NCBI GenBank assembly: GCA_903813345.2
Contig: CAIIXF020000010.1
Span: forward strand, 23,977,740 to 24,041,739
DNA from: Owenia fusiformis
Lineage: Eukaryota > Annelida > Polychaeta > Sabellida > Oweniidae
Direction: 5' to 3'
Length of the DNA stretch: 64,000 nt
Shown here: positions 12,326 to 23,656 of the stretch, in pieces
How positions within the stretch are numbered: position 1 is the first letter of the stretch
How the letters are laid out: each line of letters begins with the position of its first letter
Made by a program: the position numbers and the translations under genes
Notes under the pieces: model-generated
The model's database searches: none
What the model saw: the letters and a program-made list of their open reading frames with translations, nothing else
Told to the model about the DNA's origin: nothing

Positions 12326-14184
12326 ATGCGCATTTTATAGTTTATCGGGCACTTTAAATGGAAGCTGATGTAGGATTTCAACATGCCTGTGTAGAGTCTT
12401 CTTGGATTTCCAAGGTATGATGTGTTCATATGATTGAAAATCAAACTGGGAAACAAGTATGGTGTAGAGTAAATAGTGAGTCTAATCAAGTAACATGTAC
12501 TTTGTGAGATCTTAAACATGAACACTCTGTGCTTTTATGATTCACAGAAATTATCATTCTCATACTCATCACATCTTTTTGCCTTCAACTAGAAATATAT
12601 AGTTGGTTACAATTTGCAATCTGATATCATCAGATGGGAGGGGTACAATATTAATATTCTAAGTACATGTATGATGTTTATCATGTAATTATTGCCCTTA
12701 AAGTTGAAACATTACATTGTGTTACATACATGGCACTACCCTACTCACATGCAAATATAGGGTACAATATCCACAGAATCATAAGTTTGTATGCTTCACA
12801 TTAATGTTCAAATTAATCTTCAAAACAGAGGCCTATTGTATCATCAGCATGACTAACTGAGATTGAGAATATCAGTTTTTTAATATTAGTTTATCATGAC
12901 TTGACAATTTTGAATTGTAATTTTCTAATTTATCAAAATTATCTTTTTTCAAGAAGAGAGGAGTGTTATCCATCAATTCTAGGCAAGCCAAGGCTGATTA
13001 AACACATACTTGTTCTGCTCTATTTCTATGTTTGTAGTGTGGCTGAATGAACCAATCCAGTCAACCACATATTGGTTATGATATCATTCTCATAGTCTCA
13101 GCTCATATAAACATAAACATTTCATAATTTTGTTTACATTGCTCTAAAATATGACATCATCAATCTTATTAAACCTTAGTTCCTTGGTTCACCAAAAGGG
13201 GTCAGGATTCATTGGAAATGTATATTTCTAAAGCATTTGCAGGAATGCTGACTCCATGTAATTTTATAATTGCATTTCTTGTTCTTTCCTAGCCTATATT
13301 AGATTTAAAAATGTGACCATGACTGATGTTTTACAGGAAAGGCAGTTAGGCAAGGTAAAGTTAAATAGGTTGACAGATGAGCCAGGTAAATCTGATGAAA
13401 TGCCCTATATATCCTCCATAGGCAAAGGTCGATAGAAATAATTTTTTAAATAAAGATGGCATGGTAATCCATCTGTGCTTATTTATAAATATTCTCTTCA
13501 AGTAATCAATGGGAGCCGAAGTGATACTTTTAAAATCTACATTTCGCCCCTAAATGCCGATAGTTCTTGTGAAACAGCCCTACTGTTTGATAAAAGACAT
13601 ATCCATATACATACCAAGTGTGTAGTGTCCACCAAACACTAACTGAAATAGGCATAATATGCCTAAGAACAGCAAAGTTGCGGTTTGCGTAAATGACCAT
13701 GGCAGATTTCCAGAAGTAGTAATTATTCACTTCTCTCTTCGATGTCTATGTTTATTCTCAAACATCAACAAACTATCTGAAATGTGTCTAGTGATTTTTT
13801 TGTATTAATAGAAAGTTTTTAGAATGATATGCTATTTTTAATTTCCAAGTGTATGCTTTGCGCAAAATCAATAAACACTCGATTCCTGCCATGGCCAATT
13901 TCGCAAAACGGGACAGTGCCGTTTAATGACATGTCAGGCCCTCAGTATGTCATTACATGTCAATTCTATGTGCTGGGTACGTCAATCCATATGTTTTCTT
14001 TATATATCTAGTTATCTTTTTCACATTGGGAATATCGTTAAGTTGACGCAAATTGTAATTCAAAAACAACATCAAGAACTCGTTGAGCACCTGAGAGAAA
14101 AAAAGACAATACTGGATTCTATTGGTGCTGCCATCTTTATATCGGCCCAGAACCTATGATATACTCTACCCTGCGTGTATAGTC
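12326..14184. other. unc-13 intron, no gene recognised
   Basis: AT-rich sequence with no splice-bordered coding segment that I can support. Short frames at 12232-12525 and 13530-13730 on the minus strand and 13829-14159 on the plus strand are unrecognised and probably chance. Confidence 0.5.
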
Positions 14185-14497
14185 TAGTTATAAACTAACC
14201 TCTGCCTAGTATAGACTATATTACAGTTTAGCAGCCCTGCTCCAAAAATTGGTAGCAGTGACACCCAAGGTAATAAATCATTTCAAATCTGCGACGCTGA
14301 CCCTTTCTCAACCAATCAGCAAAGTGGAAGGAATGCATGCTAAATAGTGCTCATTAACTATGCAGTGATGTCATAGGAAATTACCATATAGAAAGTCAAC
14401 CATATTGACTCTGTGAGATCAGAGATTTATTGTAAACTGAAAGAGTGAAGAGGAAGCTTTCTTTTAAGAAGTGGAGTCGAACAAATGCAAAGGGTAT
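14185..14497 (-). repeat. Right arm of the distant inverted repeat pair
   Basis: Reverse-complement partner of 142-467, with matching blocks in the same order across its whole length. It is 13.7 kb from its partner. The unc-13 exon at 5363-5486 lies between them, which argues against the pair being the ends of one transposon and for two independent insertions of one repeat family. Confidence 0.85.
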
Positions 14498-14876
14498 ACA
14501 TGCTCAGATACTGACTGATAAATAGCATGTACATTTAATGTATCAATAAATATTTATTCCACTCTATTCCTCAAAAGAATTGGAATAAATAATACAATTT
14601 AATGACATTTCAATATAATTCACAATGTTTTTTTCGGCCAACATATCCCTCTGTAATAGTTCCACTGTTAAATGCTCTATTTTATCTCAAAACATTGCCT
14701 TTTACTTAAGGGAATTAAATGAATTTCAGTGGGATTGAAGGTCACTATTGATTTCAATCATTTATATCATCTGCTGAGTAGTATGCTTAACTCCAATGTA
14801 TCGCCCTCTGTCTGTTCATTCTTCCCAGTTTTCCACTTCTCCAAAGCACAGACTGAATTTGTTGAACTTGGCTCAC

Positions 14877-15899
14877 AAAGGATTGATATCGATATGGTGA
14901 ACTTTTTGAACACACATTTCTCTTAAACCAGTGATCAAAAAATTCTGAAAGTTTTACACATCGTCAATTTAATGGTCATCTTTTGAATGGTAACAATATA
15001 ATTTGATAAAAAAATGTACTTTTTTCTAAATTGTTTTTGAAAACACATCAGTCCCGCTATGGCTCAGTGGCAGAGAGAGTCAAGGAAGCCCCGGGTTCGA
15101 TTCCCGGTTCAGACAAGTTTGTTTGTGCGTTATGTAATTCTGGGTGTTTGACTGAGTGGTTCACGACTCGTATAAAAGGCTGTGGTGTGTACCTGCATGT
15201 CTGTGTACCTGTGCACACAAAAGAAAACGGGGTTCCTCCAAGGAGGGGTTGCTGGCTCTATCTTCGAGTGTAAAATACTTAAAATACGGAATATACCAAT
15301 GAGGTATTGCTCGCCAAATATGGCGGTAACCAAGATATAATAATCAGACGCTTATTTTGTTCTTGGTATCATATGTTCGGAATGAAATGAAACATCTATC
15401 CGAACCTCATTGGAACAAAACGACATAAACACAATGTGGTTAGGTCTCTCAAAATTGTAATTGTACAAAGGAAAGTCTTGGTTGATTTAAAAAAGTATCT
15501 TGTTAATGAAATAAAAAACTTAATTTTTATCTAGTTTTGGGGGTTTTGTTTTAATTTTTTCAATACTTTTTGTGAATTCAACCAAAATTTCCTTTGTATA
15601 ACTATAATATTGGGAGGTCTAAGAAAATGTTGTATATGGTATTTTGTTCCAACAAGGTTCGGAAAGACATTTTATTTCATTCTCAAGAATAGGTAGAAAG
15701 GAACAAAAAACAATTATTGCACTAAAAAACAAAAAATCTTAACAAAAACAGTTACATAAAATATATATAAATAATGTTCGAATTAAATTGTTGTCAATTA
15801 GTCAATAAAGGACCATGTTTTTTTACAGAATGTCTTTAAGAATTGGTTGAAGAGAAGAACATTGTTGAATTCAGTTCACCATATCAATACCTATCCTTT
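14877..15899. mobile_element. Foldback MITE, copy 1, carrying a SINE
   Basis: The termini AAAGGATTGATATCGATATG and (opposite strand) AAAGGATAGGTATTGATATG are followed by GTGAAC on both sides. The whole element is an imperfect palindrome: AACCTCATTGGAACAAAA and TAATTGTACAAAGGAAA on the left arm reappear inverted on the right arm. A second copy is at 35291-35968. Compared with that copy, this one holds about 300 extra bases at ~15045-15355, which contain a tRNA-derived SINE. There is no transposase. Confidence 0.8.
15050..15290 (+). mobile_element. tRNA-derived SINE inserted in the foldback MITE
   Basis: An RNA polymerase III type internal promoter is visible: A box TGGCTCAGTGG at 15060-15070 and B box GGTTCGATTCC at 15094-15104. 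The ~34 bp spacing and the lack of an anticodon arm and matching acceptor stem rule out a working tRNA. A tRNA-unrelated body of about 170 bp follows, and the sequence ends near AAAATACTT repeats. The second MITE copy at 35291-35968 lacks this block, which supports insertion. The SINE family is not identified. Confidence 0.75.
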
Positions 15900-16495
15900 G
15901 CAGAATCTTCAGTTAAGATTTCAATAGCTCTATTTAGACAGAAATTCTCTTAAAAAGTTCCAAAATATTTCAACACATATTTGCTTTTAAAGCTGTTCTA
16001 TTTGCTAGATGACATTATCTGTATGACTGAAAGAATGGCTTTCACAATATTTTTGTCATATTTGTCATAGAACTCCAGAGAAATCTAGCAAAATCCACCT
16101 TACTTTACTTGCAAATAACTATATATATATAATAAATAGTAGGGGTTAGACTGCTAGAGATACTTCATTTATTGGAAGTACTTCATTTTACATGATATCT
16201 TTGAAGCATAACATCTATAACAGAAGCGAAAGTCCCCGAAAGTTCATGTCAATATATACTGCCATGCATTTTTAAATATAAAACTATTCTCGTACATCCT
16301 AAAGATCAGAGTTGACAGAGATGATACATAGGGGATTATAATTTGAGTTTATGTGTTAATCCATATTCACAATGATGGATGGTTTCTCTAAAAGGAAACA
16401 AAACAATTTTTTACTCCATTTTGTACAAGTAAGTGGACACTTGGGTTTGACAAGTAAAACATTTGCCCACAAGCTCACCAAACTCAAGAATGGGG
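15900..16495. other. unc-13 intron, nothing recognised
   Basis: AT-rich sequence with a short (TA) run at about 16123-16135. No gene or mobile-element end is seen. Confidence 0.45.
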
Positions 16496-16995
16496 TTTAC
16501 AGGTTTACACAGGTTTACCAAACAATGATTTATCAAACAGAAGTTCACTATTCAATTGTTATTTATTTAGAAACTTACCGAACAATGGTTCACTAAACAC
16601 AAGTTAATCAGACAATGATTTATCAAACAGCAGTTCACTATTCAAGGGTTATTTATTTAGAAATTTACCAAACAACGGTTCACTAAACAGAATTTCAACC
16701 AAACAATGATTTGTCAAACAGCAGTTCACTATTCAAGGGTTATTTATTTAGAAACTTACCAAACAATGGTTCACTAAACACAATTTCAACCAAACAATGA
16801 TTTGTCAAACAGCAGTTCACTATTCAAGGGTTATTTATTTAGAAACTTACCAAACAATGGTTCACTAAACACAAGTTTAACCAAACATTGATTTATCAAA
16901 CAGCAGTTCACTAATCATGTGTTATTTGTTTATTGAGAAGTATGCCAAAAATGGTTTACCAAGCACAAATTAACCAAACAATGATTTGCCGAACA
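16496..16995 (+). repeat. 91-bp tandem repeat, about five units
   Basis: The landmark ACCAAACAA.GGTTCACTAAAC recurs at 16667, 16758 and 16849 (exact 91-bp steps), with more diverged units on both sides. Each unit also contains GATTT(A/G)TCAAACAGCAGTT and AAGGGTTATTTATTTAGAAA, and holds shorter internal echoes of AAACA.TG.TT. It is non-coding. Confidence 0.85.
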
Positions 16996-17433
16996 AAAGA
17001 TTGCTAATCAAGAGTTTAATGATAATAATCAAACACGAATTTCTATAAAATTATTGATTGAATAATGCAATTATGTGGAAAAAGTCTAATCCATTTTACA
17101 ATCCAAATTCAATACCATTCAATACCCTTGTCATTTACTAATAAAGAAAGAGAACTTGATGTCAAGGTGCCATGAAGCTGGATGTTTAACACTTAATTCA
17201 ATGTCTGTATTTAATTTGATCTGCCTCTCCTGGGAGACAATTTCCTCTCTCATTGAATCGTGATGATATCTACCCCCAAAGGCACAACATATCACTCTAT
17301 GCAAGACCAATTCACTTCTTCTCATACTCAGCAGATCTGTCTTGAACAGAACTATGAGACACATACAAGGAAAGCTGTGATTTTCTCATGATGGTTTGAA
17401 AGAAGGTTGTTGAGGTGTATCAAGTCACACTGT

Positions 17434-17520
17434 GATACTATCTTTACTATTCTCTTCCTTGTATCTTTAAGGTTTAAACTATGTTCATTGAGCCACAACC
17501 TCTACTCTCCCCTAATCCAA
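17434..17520 (+). repeat. Diverged outer unit of the 84-bp minisatellite
   Basis: Shares TACTATTCT, ATGTTCATTGAGCCACAACC and TCC.CTAATCCAA with the array that resumes at 18404. It is cut off from the array by the Helitron-like element at 17521-18403, so its last bases mark the left side of that insertion site. Confidence 0.85.
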
Positions 17521-18403
17521 CCAGAACAACGGCAACACCAAAGCGTAGCGAATCCCATTAAACAGATATGACTGGCATTTTTTCAAACGAAAAATATAGA
17601 AAATATCATAAAACACACATAAGAAAGGCCACTATTTTCAAAATGGTTGTTCACTAGCTAAGTTGTCATCAGAAGTAATATGCTTTTAAGTAAAAAAGTA
17701 ATAACACACATAAAAATGGTGGCCATTTTTCAAAATGGCCACCTACTACCCAAAGTGTCATTAGACAGTGTGCCATGCTTATAGTATTCACATATAAAAT
17801 ATGAACAAAATCGCTCTACTACTTTTTGAGTTATAGTAAAAAATGTAAAATAAAACACGTAAAAATGGCGGCCATTTTTCAAATGCCCTCCTACAACCCA
17901 AAATGTCATTAGACATTGTGCCATGCTTAATGTATTCACATACCAAATTTGAACAAAATCGCTCCACTATTTTTGGAGTTACGGTAAAAATGTTAAATAA
18001 CACACGTAAAAATGACAAATTTTTCAAAATCGCTCTACTACTTTTCGAGTTACAGCAAAAATCGTAAAATAACGAGTAAAAACCTGCATTTTCAAGATGG
18101 CTGTCATGTGCTTCTTTAATATCTACATTTCTAGCTTAATTAATGTCCCATATAATTTTCCTACATTTAAAACATATTGCTATTACAGTTTTACATATTG
18201 CACCTAAATTACTGTAAAATCTGCACTTAAATTAGCTGCCCTTTTATAATTAGTGGCCATTTTGAAAATCGCTTTTCGAGCAGAACTTCTACCCCCATAG
18301 GGTATATGTATAAATATGAACAAAATCGGGCCAACGGTATTTGAGTTATTGCACGGACGGACAAGGGCATTCCCTATATCCCTCCAAACTTCGTTCGATT
18401 GGA
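17521..18403 (-). mobile_element. Non-autonomous Helitron-like element inserted in the 84-bp array
   Basis: In its own (minus) orientation it begins TCCAATCGAACG directly after an A at 18404 and ends ...CTGG at 17521 before a T, following a GCGTAGC/GCAAC hairpin-like segment. An A-T target without long duplication, TC start and CTRR end are Helitron hallmarks. Inside are repeated AAAATGGCxGCCATTTTT segments, tandem units with CATTAGACA.TGTGCCATGC and AACAAAATCGCTC.ACTA, and a GGACGGAC stretch near the TC end. No Rep or helicase frame remains. The flanks belong to the same minisatellite, so the empty site can be read: AATCCAA followed by TAAAGG, with a small TAA excess. Confidence 0.75.
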
Positions 18404-20437
18404 TAATAAAGGTACCACCTCTTCTATTCTTGTCCCTTTAGGTATCACCTATGTTCATTGAGCCACAACCTCTGCTTTCCCTTAATCCAATAAAGGTACC
18501 ACCTCTTCTATTCTTGTCCCTTTAGGCATCACCTATGTTCATTGAGCCACAACCTCTGCTTTCCCTTAATCCTATAAAGGTACCACCTCTACTATTCTTG
18601 TCCCTTTAGGTATCACCTATGTTCATTGAGTCACAACCTCTGCTTTCCTTTAATCCTATAAAGGTACCACCTCTTCTATTCTTGTCCCTTTAGGTATCAC
18701 CTATGTTCATTGAGTCACAACCTCTGCTTTCCCTTAATCCTATAAAGGTACCACCTCTTCTATTCTTGTCCCTTTAGGTATCACCTATGTTCATTGAGTC
18801 ACAACCTCTGCTTTCCTTTAATCCTATAAAGGTACCATCTCTTCTATTCTCGTCCCTTTAGGTATCACCTATGTTCATTGAGTCACAACCTCTGCTTTCC
18901 TTTAATCCAATAAAGGTACCACCTCTACTGTTCTTGTCCCTTTAGGTATCACCTATGTTTATTGAGCCACAACCTCTGCTTTCCCTTAATCCTATAAAGG
19001 TACCACCTCTACTATTCTTGTCCCTTTAGGTATCACCTATGTTTATTGAGCCACAACCTCTGCTTTCCCTTAATCCTATAAAGGTACCACCTCTACTATT
19101 CTTGTCCCTTTAGGTATCACCTATGTTCATTGAGTCACAACCTCTGCTTTCCTTTAATCCTATAAAGGTACCACCTCTTCTATTCTTGTCCCTTTAGGTA
19201 TCACCTATGTTCATTGAGCCACAAACTCTGCTTTCCCTTAATCCAATAAAGGTACCACCTCTACTATTCTTGTCCCTTTAGGTATCACCTATTATATGTT
19301 CATTGAGCCACAACCTCTGCTTTCCTTTAATCCTATAAAGGTACCACCTCTACTGTTCTCGTCCCTTTAGGCATCACCTATGTTCATTGAGTCACAACCT
19401 CTGCTTTCCCTTAATCCTATAAAGGTACCACCTCTTCTATTCTCGTCCCTTTAGGCATCACCTATGTTCATTGAGTCACAACCTCTGCTTTCCCTTAATC
19501 CTATAAAGGTACCACCTCTTCTATTCTTGTCCCTTTAGGTATCACCTATGTTCATTGAGTCACAACCTCTGCTTTCCCTTAATCCTATAAAGGTACCACC
19601 TCTTCTATTCTTGTCCCTTTAGGTATCACCTATGTTCATTGAGTCACAACCTCTGCTTTCCCTTAATCCTATAAAGGTACCACCTCTACTATTCTTGTCC
19701 CTTTAGGTATCACCTATGTTCATTGAGTCACAACCTCTGCTTTCCCTTAATCCTATTAAGGTACCACCTCTTCTATTCTTGTCCCTTTAGGTATCACCTA
19801 TGTTCATTGAGTCACAACCTCTGCTTTCCCTTAATCCTATAAAGGTACCACCTCTTCTATTCTTGTCCCTTTAGGTATCACCTATGTTCATTGAGTCACA
19901 ACCTCTGCTTTCCCTTAATCCTATAAAGGTACCACCTCTACTATTCTTGTCCCTTTAGGTATCACCTATGTTCATTGAGTCACAACCTCTGCTTTCCCTT
20001 AATCCTATAAAGGTACCACCTCTTCTATTCTCGTTCCTTTAGGTATCACCTATGTTTATTGAGCCACAACCTCTGCCTTCCTTTAATCCAATAAAGGTAC
20101 CACCTCTACTGTTCTTGTCCCTTTAGGTATCACCTATGTTCATTGAGCCACAACCTCTGCTTTCCCTTAATCCAATAAAGGTACCACCTTTACTATGCTC
20201 GTACCTTTAGGTATCACCTATTATATGTTCATTGAGTCACAACCTCTGCCTTCCCTTAATCCTATAAAGGTACCACCTCTTCTATTCTTGTTCCTTTAGG
20301 TATCACCTATGTTTATTGAGCCACAACCTCTGCCTTCCTTTAATCCAATAAAGGTACCACCTTTACTATGCTCGTACCTTTAGGTATCACCTATTATATG
20401 TTCATTGAGCCACAACCTCTGCTTTCCCTTAATCCTA
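18404..20437 (+). repeat. 84-bp minisatellite, about 24 units
   Basis: Units read TATAAAGGTACCACCTC, then TATTCTTGTCCCTTTAGG, then TATCACCTATG, then TTCATTGAG, then CACAACCTCTGCTTTCC and CTTAATCC. GGTACC starts at 18411, 18495 and 18579, so the period is exactly 84 bp; a few units have a 5-bp ATTAT insertion (for example near 19290 and 20220). No frame stays open through a unit on the minus (gene) strand. It is intronic and non-coding, and unit-to-unit identity is very high, so the expansion looks recent. Confidence 0.95.
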
Positions 20438-21499
20438 GATACTCTTAAATGATGAAAAATATCTGAAACTATTGAGCCAATCAGAGCATGCTATTGCCAA
20501 GCAAAGGTGATTAACGAACGTGTGTACATATTATTATGGCCTTCAGTACTGTCAATCTCTCTCATTGGTGAAATATCAAACTATAGAAAGATTGGACATT
20601 GTTAGAGGGTGGTGTGAATGTGAGAGCCACTGATTTCAAATACAGGTATCTGAAAATTAGAGAGAAAATTGCAGCTTTCATAACCATCACAATCATGAGA
20701 TATGCCTATTTTCTATATTTCTACTAAAACATATTACCCTAAATAAGTCACCCGCACAGGCCAGTGCTGTCTGGAAAATCAAGTCATAATGTTCTGCTTG
20801 GAAAAGAGAGCAAACCGAATATCATGATAGTCGATTTCTCATAAGAATGTCTAGGTGAAAACCTTGGCTTAATGGTTTCTATTTCAGCCATCTCCTGCCC
20901 AGTGATATCTTCTGACCTGTTAGAACACTTCACGATCTTTTGTTCGAATCAATTTCCTTGTCTAATTTTTAAGTAACTCCCTGACTCTTTCCCTTATGTT
21001 GAAACAATACATAATAAGAGTGAAACATGGTTCAAGCATTCATATTGGTTCAACATATTCTTTGCCAAAAATAATTTTAGTCTAGTATCTTATAAAGATG
21101 ATGATGTAGATCTTGCGCTGACATCTTATAGCATCAGGAACATGTTTCTCGAGAAAAAAGTGCCCAAAAGAGCCATCAAGGGAATGTTAATGCTAATAGC
21201 TCCATAATAAATCACCAGAAAATCAATCGGAAAAGTCAACATGACCTGAAAGTTTCATTAATAATAGATTTGGGAAAGTTTTTGTTCATTGAAGTACTGG
21301 TGACATTCTACCCTTTATCTTCTATTAAACATGTATTTCAACTTCAATCATAACAACCATCAACAGAATTTGACATTGATGTAAGGAGTCCCATGTTAGA
21401 AGTATAAAACAAGTATATACTGTGAAAAATGCACTAAATAGTTATCTATCAAAATCTCAGGATATAATAACGAGGTTTGTCAAGTTTGGTCAAATGAAA
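20438..21499. other. unc-13 intron between the two 84-bp arrays
   Basis: Unique-looking sequence with no repeat end, splice-bordered exon or RNA gene that I can support. Confidence 0.45.
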
Positions 21500-22263
21500 A
21501 GACCTACTTGATTAGACTGATGGAAACTTGTGAGTGGTAGCCAGTGAGCGCCTATAAGGTTGTAACAAAGTTCTCATAAAAATGTACCTACCTGTTTAGA
21601 ATGATGGACACTCATGAGTAGTAGCCAGTGAGTGCCTATAAGGTCGTGACAAAGTTCTCATAGAAATGGACCTACCTGTTTAGAATGATGGACACTCATG
21701 AGTAGTAGCCAATAAGTGCCTATAATGTTGTGACAAAGTTCTCATAGAAATGGACCTACCTGATTAGAATGATGGACACTCATGAGTAGTAGCCAGTGAG
21801 TGCCTATAAGGTCGTGACAAAGTTCTCATAGAAATGGACCTACCTGATTAGAATGATGGACACTCGTGAGTGATAGCCAGTGTGTGCCTATAAGGTTGTG
21901 ACAAAGTTCTCATAGAAATGGACCTACCTGATTAGAATAATTGACACTCATGAGTGGTAGCCAGTGAGTGCCTATAAGGTTGTGACAAAGTTCTCATAGA
22001 AATGGACCTACCTGTTTAGAATGATGGACACTCGTGAGTGGTAGCCAGTGAGTGCCTATAAGGTTGTGACAAAGTTCTCATAGAGATGTACCTTCCTGAT
22101 TAGAATGATGGACACTCATGAGTGGTAACCAGTGAGTGCCTATAAGGTCGTAACAAAGTTCTCATAGAAATGGACCTACCTGATGAGAATGATGGACACT
22201 TGTGAGTGGTAGCCAGTGATTGCCTATAAGGTTATGACAAAGTTCTCATAGAAATGGACCTAC
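21500..22263 (-). repeat. Nine tandem 84-bp copies of the unc-13 exon end plus its 5' splice site
   Basis: Each 84-bp unit consists of about 50 bp copied from the end of the exon at 22264-22381 and about 34 bp of the following intron. The donor dinucleotide (AC on the plus strand) recurs at 21506, 21590, 21674, 21758, 21842, 21926, 22010, 22094 and 22178, with the genuine donor at 22262: nine steps of exactly 84 bp with no indel. Most copies keep CAG/GTAGGT; the outermost has CAA. Reading on from the exon meets an in-frame TGA seven codons past the real donor in every unit I checked, so the array is not an in-frame protein extension. It lies in the intron, immediately downstream of the exon. 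Confidence 0.95.
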
Positions 22264-22381
22264 CTGATTAGAATGATGGACACTCATGAGTGGTAGCCAG
22301 TGAGTGCCTATAAGTTTGTCCCAGAGCATGCCCTTGTTCCAGAGTTCAATGATGAGTCCAGCATCAAGCCGCATGGTTTCA
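22264..22381 (-). CDS. unc-13: unc-13 exon encoding the middle of the C2A domain
   Basis: A 118 bp minus-strand exon entered after ...ATTCTTGCAG and left through GTAGGTCC. Its first base completes the Phe codon split by the previous intron. It then encodes 39 residues including LIIELWNKGMLWDKLIG and THWLPLMSVHHSNQ. These align with the C2A core of Munc13-1 (family pattern LxVEVWNKGLxWDxMxG, then WIPL). It ends in phase 0 and joins the exon at 5363-5486. The distal 50 bp of this exon, with its donor, have been copied nine times into the adjoining intron (21500-22263), so splicing has a row of competing donors to choose from. Confidence 0.95.
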
Positions 22382-22860
22382 CTGCAAGAATTATGTAATA
22401 AAATACATTAATAATATCAGATCAAGCTTATATGGTAGCACTATTAACAAAAGTAACAAAGTTTGGAAGCCCAGAAGCTCAATTCCAGGATGATATTTTC
22501 TCCATTCCAAAGCGTGCAAACATTCTTGTAGTTAGGTCCCTGTGTAAACCAAGGCAGAAAGGGAAAATAATCCCTATCTTTACAGTAAACACTCACTTGG
22601 CTAATATAGCAGGTACAAACAAAGCTGATCGCCTTGAACTTTGACCTGCTGAATGATCATAATGGCACACCATCCTAAGCTTCCCAAAAAGATACTTCCG
22701 CATTTGAACACCCAAATGACGACAACGTACGTATACTAAAGGGAAGGAATTTTATTTATTTTATCTTATTTGTCAGTACACATTAGTTGATGTCAGGGGT
22801 TTTCCGTTTCTATGTGAGGGGGCCTTAATTTCATAGTTGCTTCTATTTACATGGTCTGAC
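22382..22860. other. unc-13 intron start (upstream intron, 22382-51634)
   Basis: Sequence directly upstream of the exon, with its polypyrimidine/AG acceptor at 22382-22390. The frame at 22432-22644 on the plus strand is unrecognised and antisense to the gene. Confidence 0.45.
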
Positions 22861-23110
22861 AACCCTTTTATTAGACTCCAGATGTCAATCTATTGTTTTT
22901 GCCAGTATTCTTCTTTGCTAGGAGTCTATTGCTTTTGCCTGTATTCTTACTCTTCTTATTCTTAGCACATTTTCTCAGTAACGAGAAGACTTTGGGTAAA
23001 TCTAATTGTATCGTCATTTTTTGTAATCTACTTCCTGAGAAATTTTTTATCTAGGTCAAAATCTAGGTCAATTTTTCCAATTTTCAATTTTCTTTTTTAT
23101 CTTTCAATAT
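22861..23110 (+). mobile_element. Fragment of the second Helitron-like family
   Basis: The reverse complement matches block A at 56625-56940: TAGACTCCAGAT, TACTGGCAAAAG, an AAG-rich run, GAGAAAATGTG, and ACCTAGATAAAAAATT. The copy shows no end of its own. It lies 0.5 kb left of a family 1 Helitron-like copy and belongs with the plus-oriented fragment at 24379-24951. Confidence 0.6.
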
Positions 23111-23656
23111 TTCTTGCGATGAATTAATTTATAAGTTCCACTAAGTATTTCAAACATTTCGCTTACTCTATGCCTTGATGAAAATTTTACCAATTAATTT
23201 TAATTAATTAAGGGTAAAGGTCCATATGCAGTATGGCAAGTGATTTTAGACAGTCATATCTTTCACCATGAGTATTTTCTGGGTATAAATACAGTAGTTT
23301 TTATTAAACCAATATGTTTTCTTTCAAGTGAAGTACCCATGATGATAAATGTATCGATCTAACAATTCGAAAAATTGTGAATAGGGACCCCATGTCAACA
23401 TTTTCTCAAAATGTTGAACCTATTTACTCAAAAGAGGATCTTCTTTTTCTGATTTTTATTCTACAAAAAGATTATACAACAAGGGGTCTAAAACTTCTTC
23501 AAAAGTAGAATGGTATTGAAAGTCTACTTTTCAAGATATCAATTTTCGATGACCAAATTATGCTGAAAAGAATGGATAGCACGAGTTTTCCCTCTGGAAA
23601 AATAACATGGGATATGTGGTTTTTAACTTTAAAGCATTATACCATCCCCTTTTAAA
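23111..23656. other. unc-13 intron, nothing recognised
   Basis: AT-rich sequence between two repeat fragments, without a coding or repeat assignment of its own. Confidence 0.4.

Noticed and set aside
142-14497. Single 14 kb transposon (Polinton-like) bounded by the distant inverted repeats
   Set aside because: A conserved unc-13 exon lies between the arms, no Polinton genes are visible, and a third repeat fragment occurs alone at 61806.
15050-15115. Functional tRNA gene
   Set aside because: A and B boxes are present, but the anticodon arm is missing, the acceptor ends do not pair, and it leads into a SINE body.
18404-20437. CRISPR-like regular array
   Set aside because: Units are contiguous 84-bp repeats with no unique spacers, in an animal intron.
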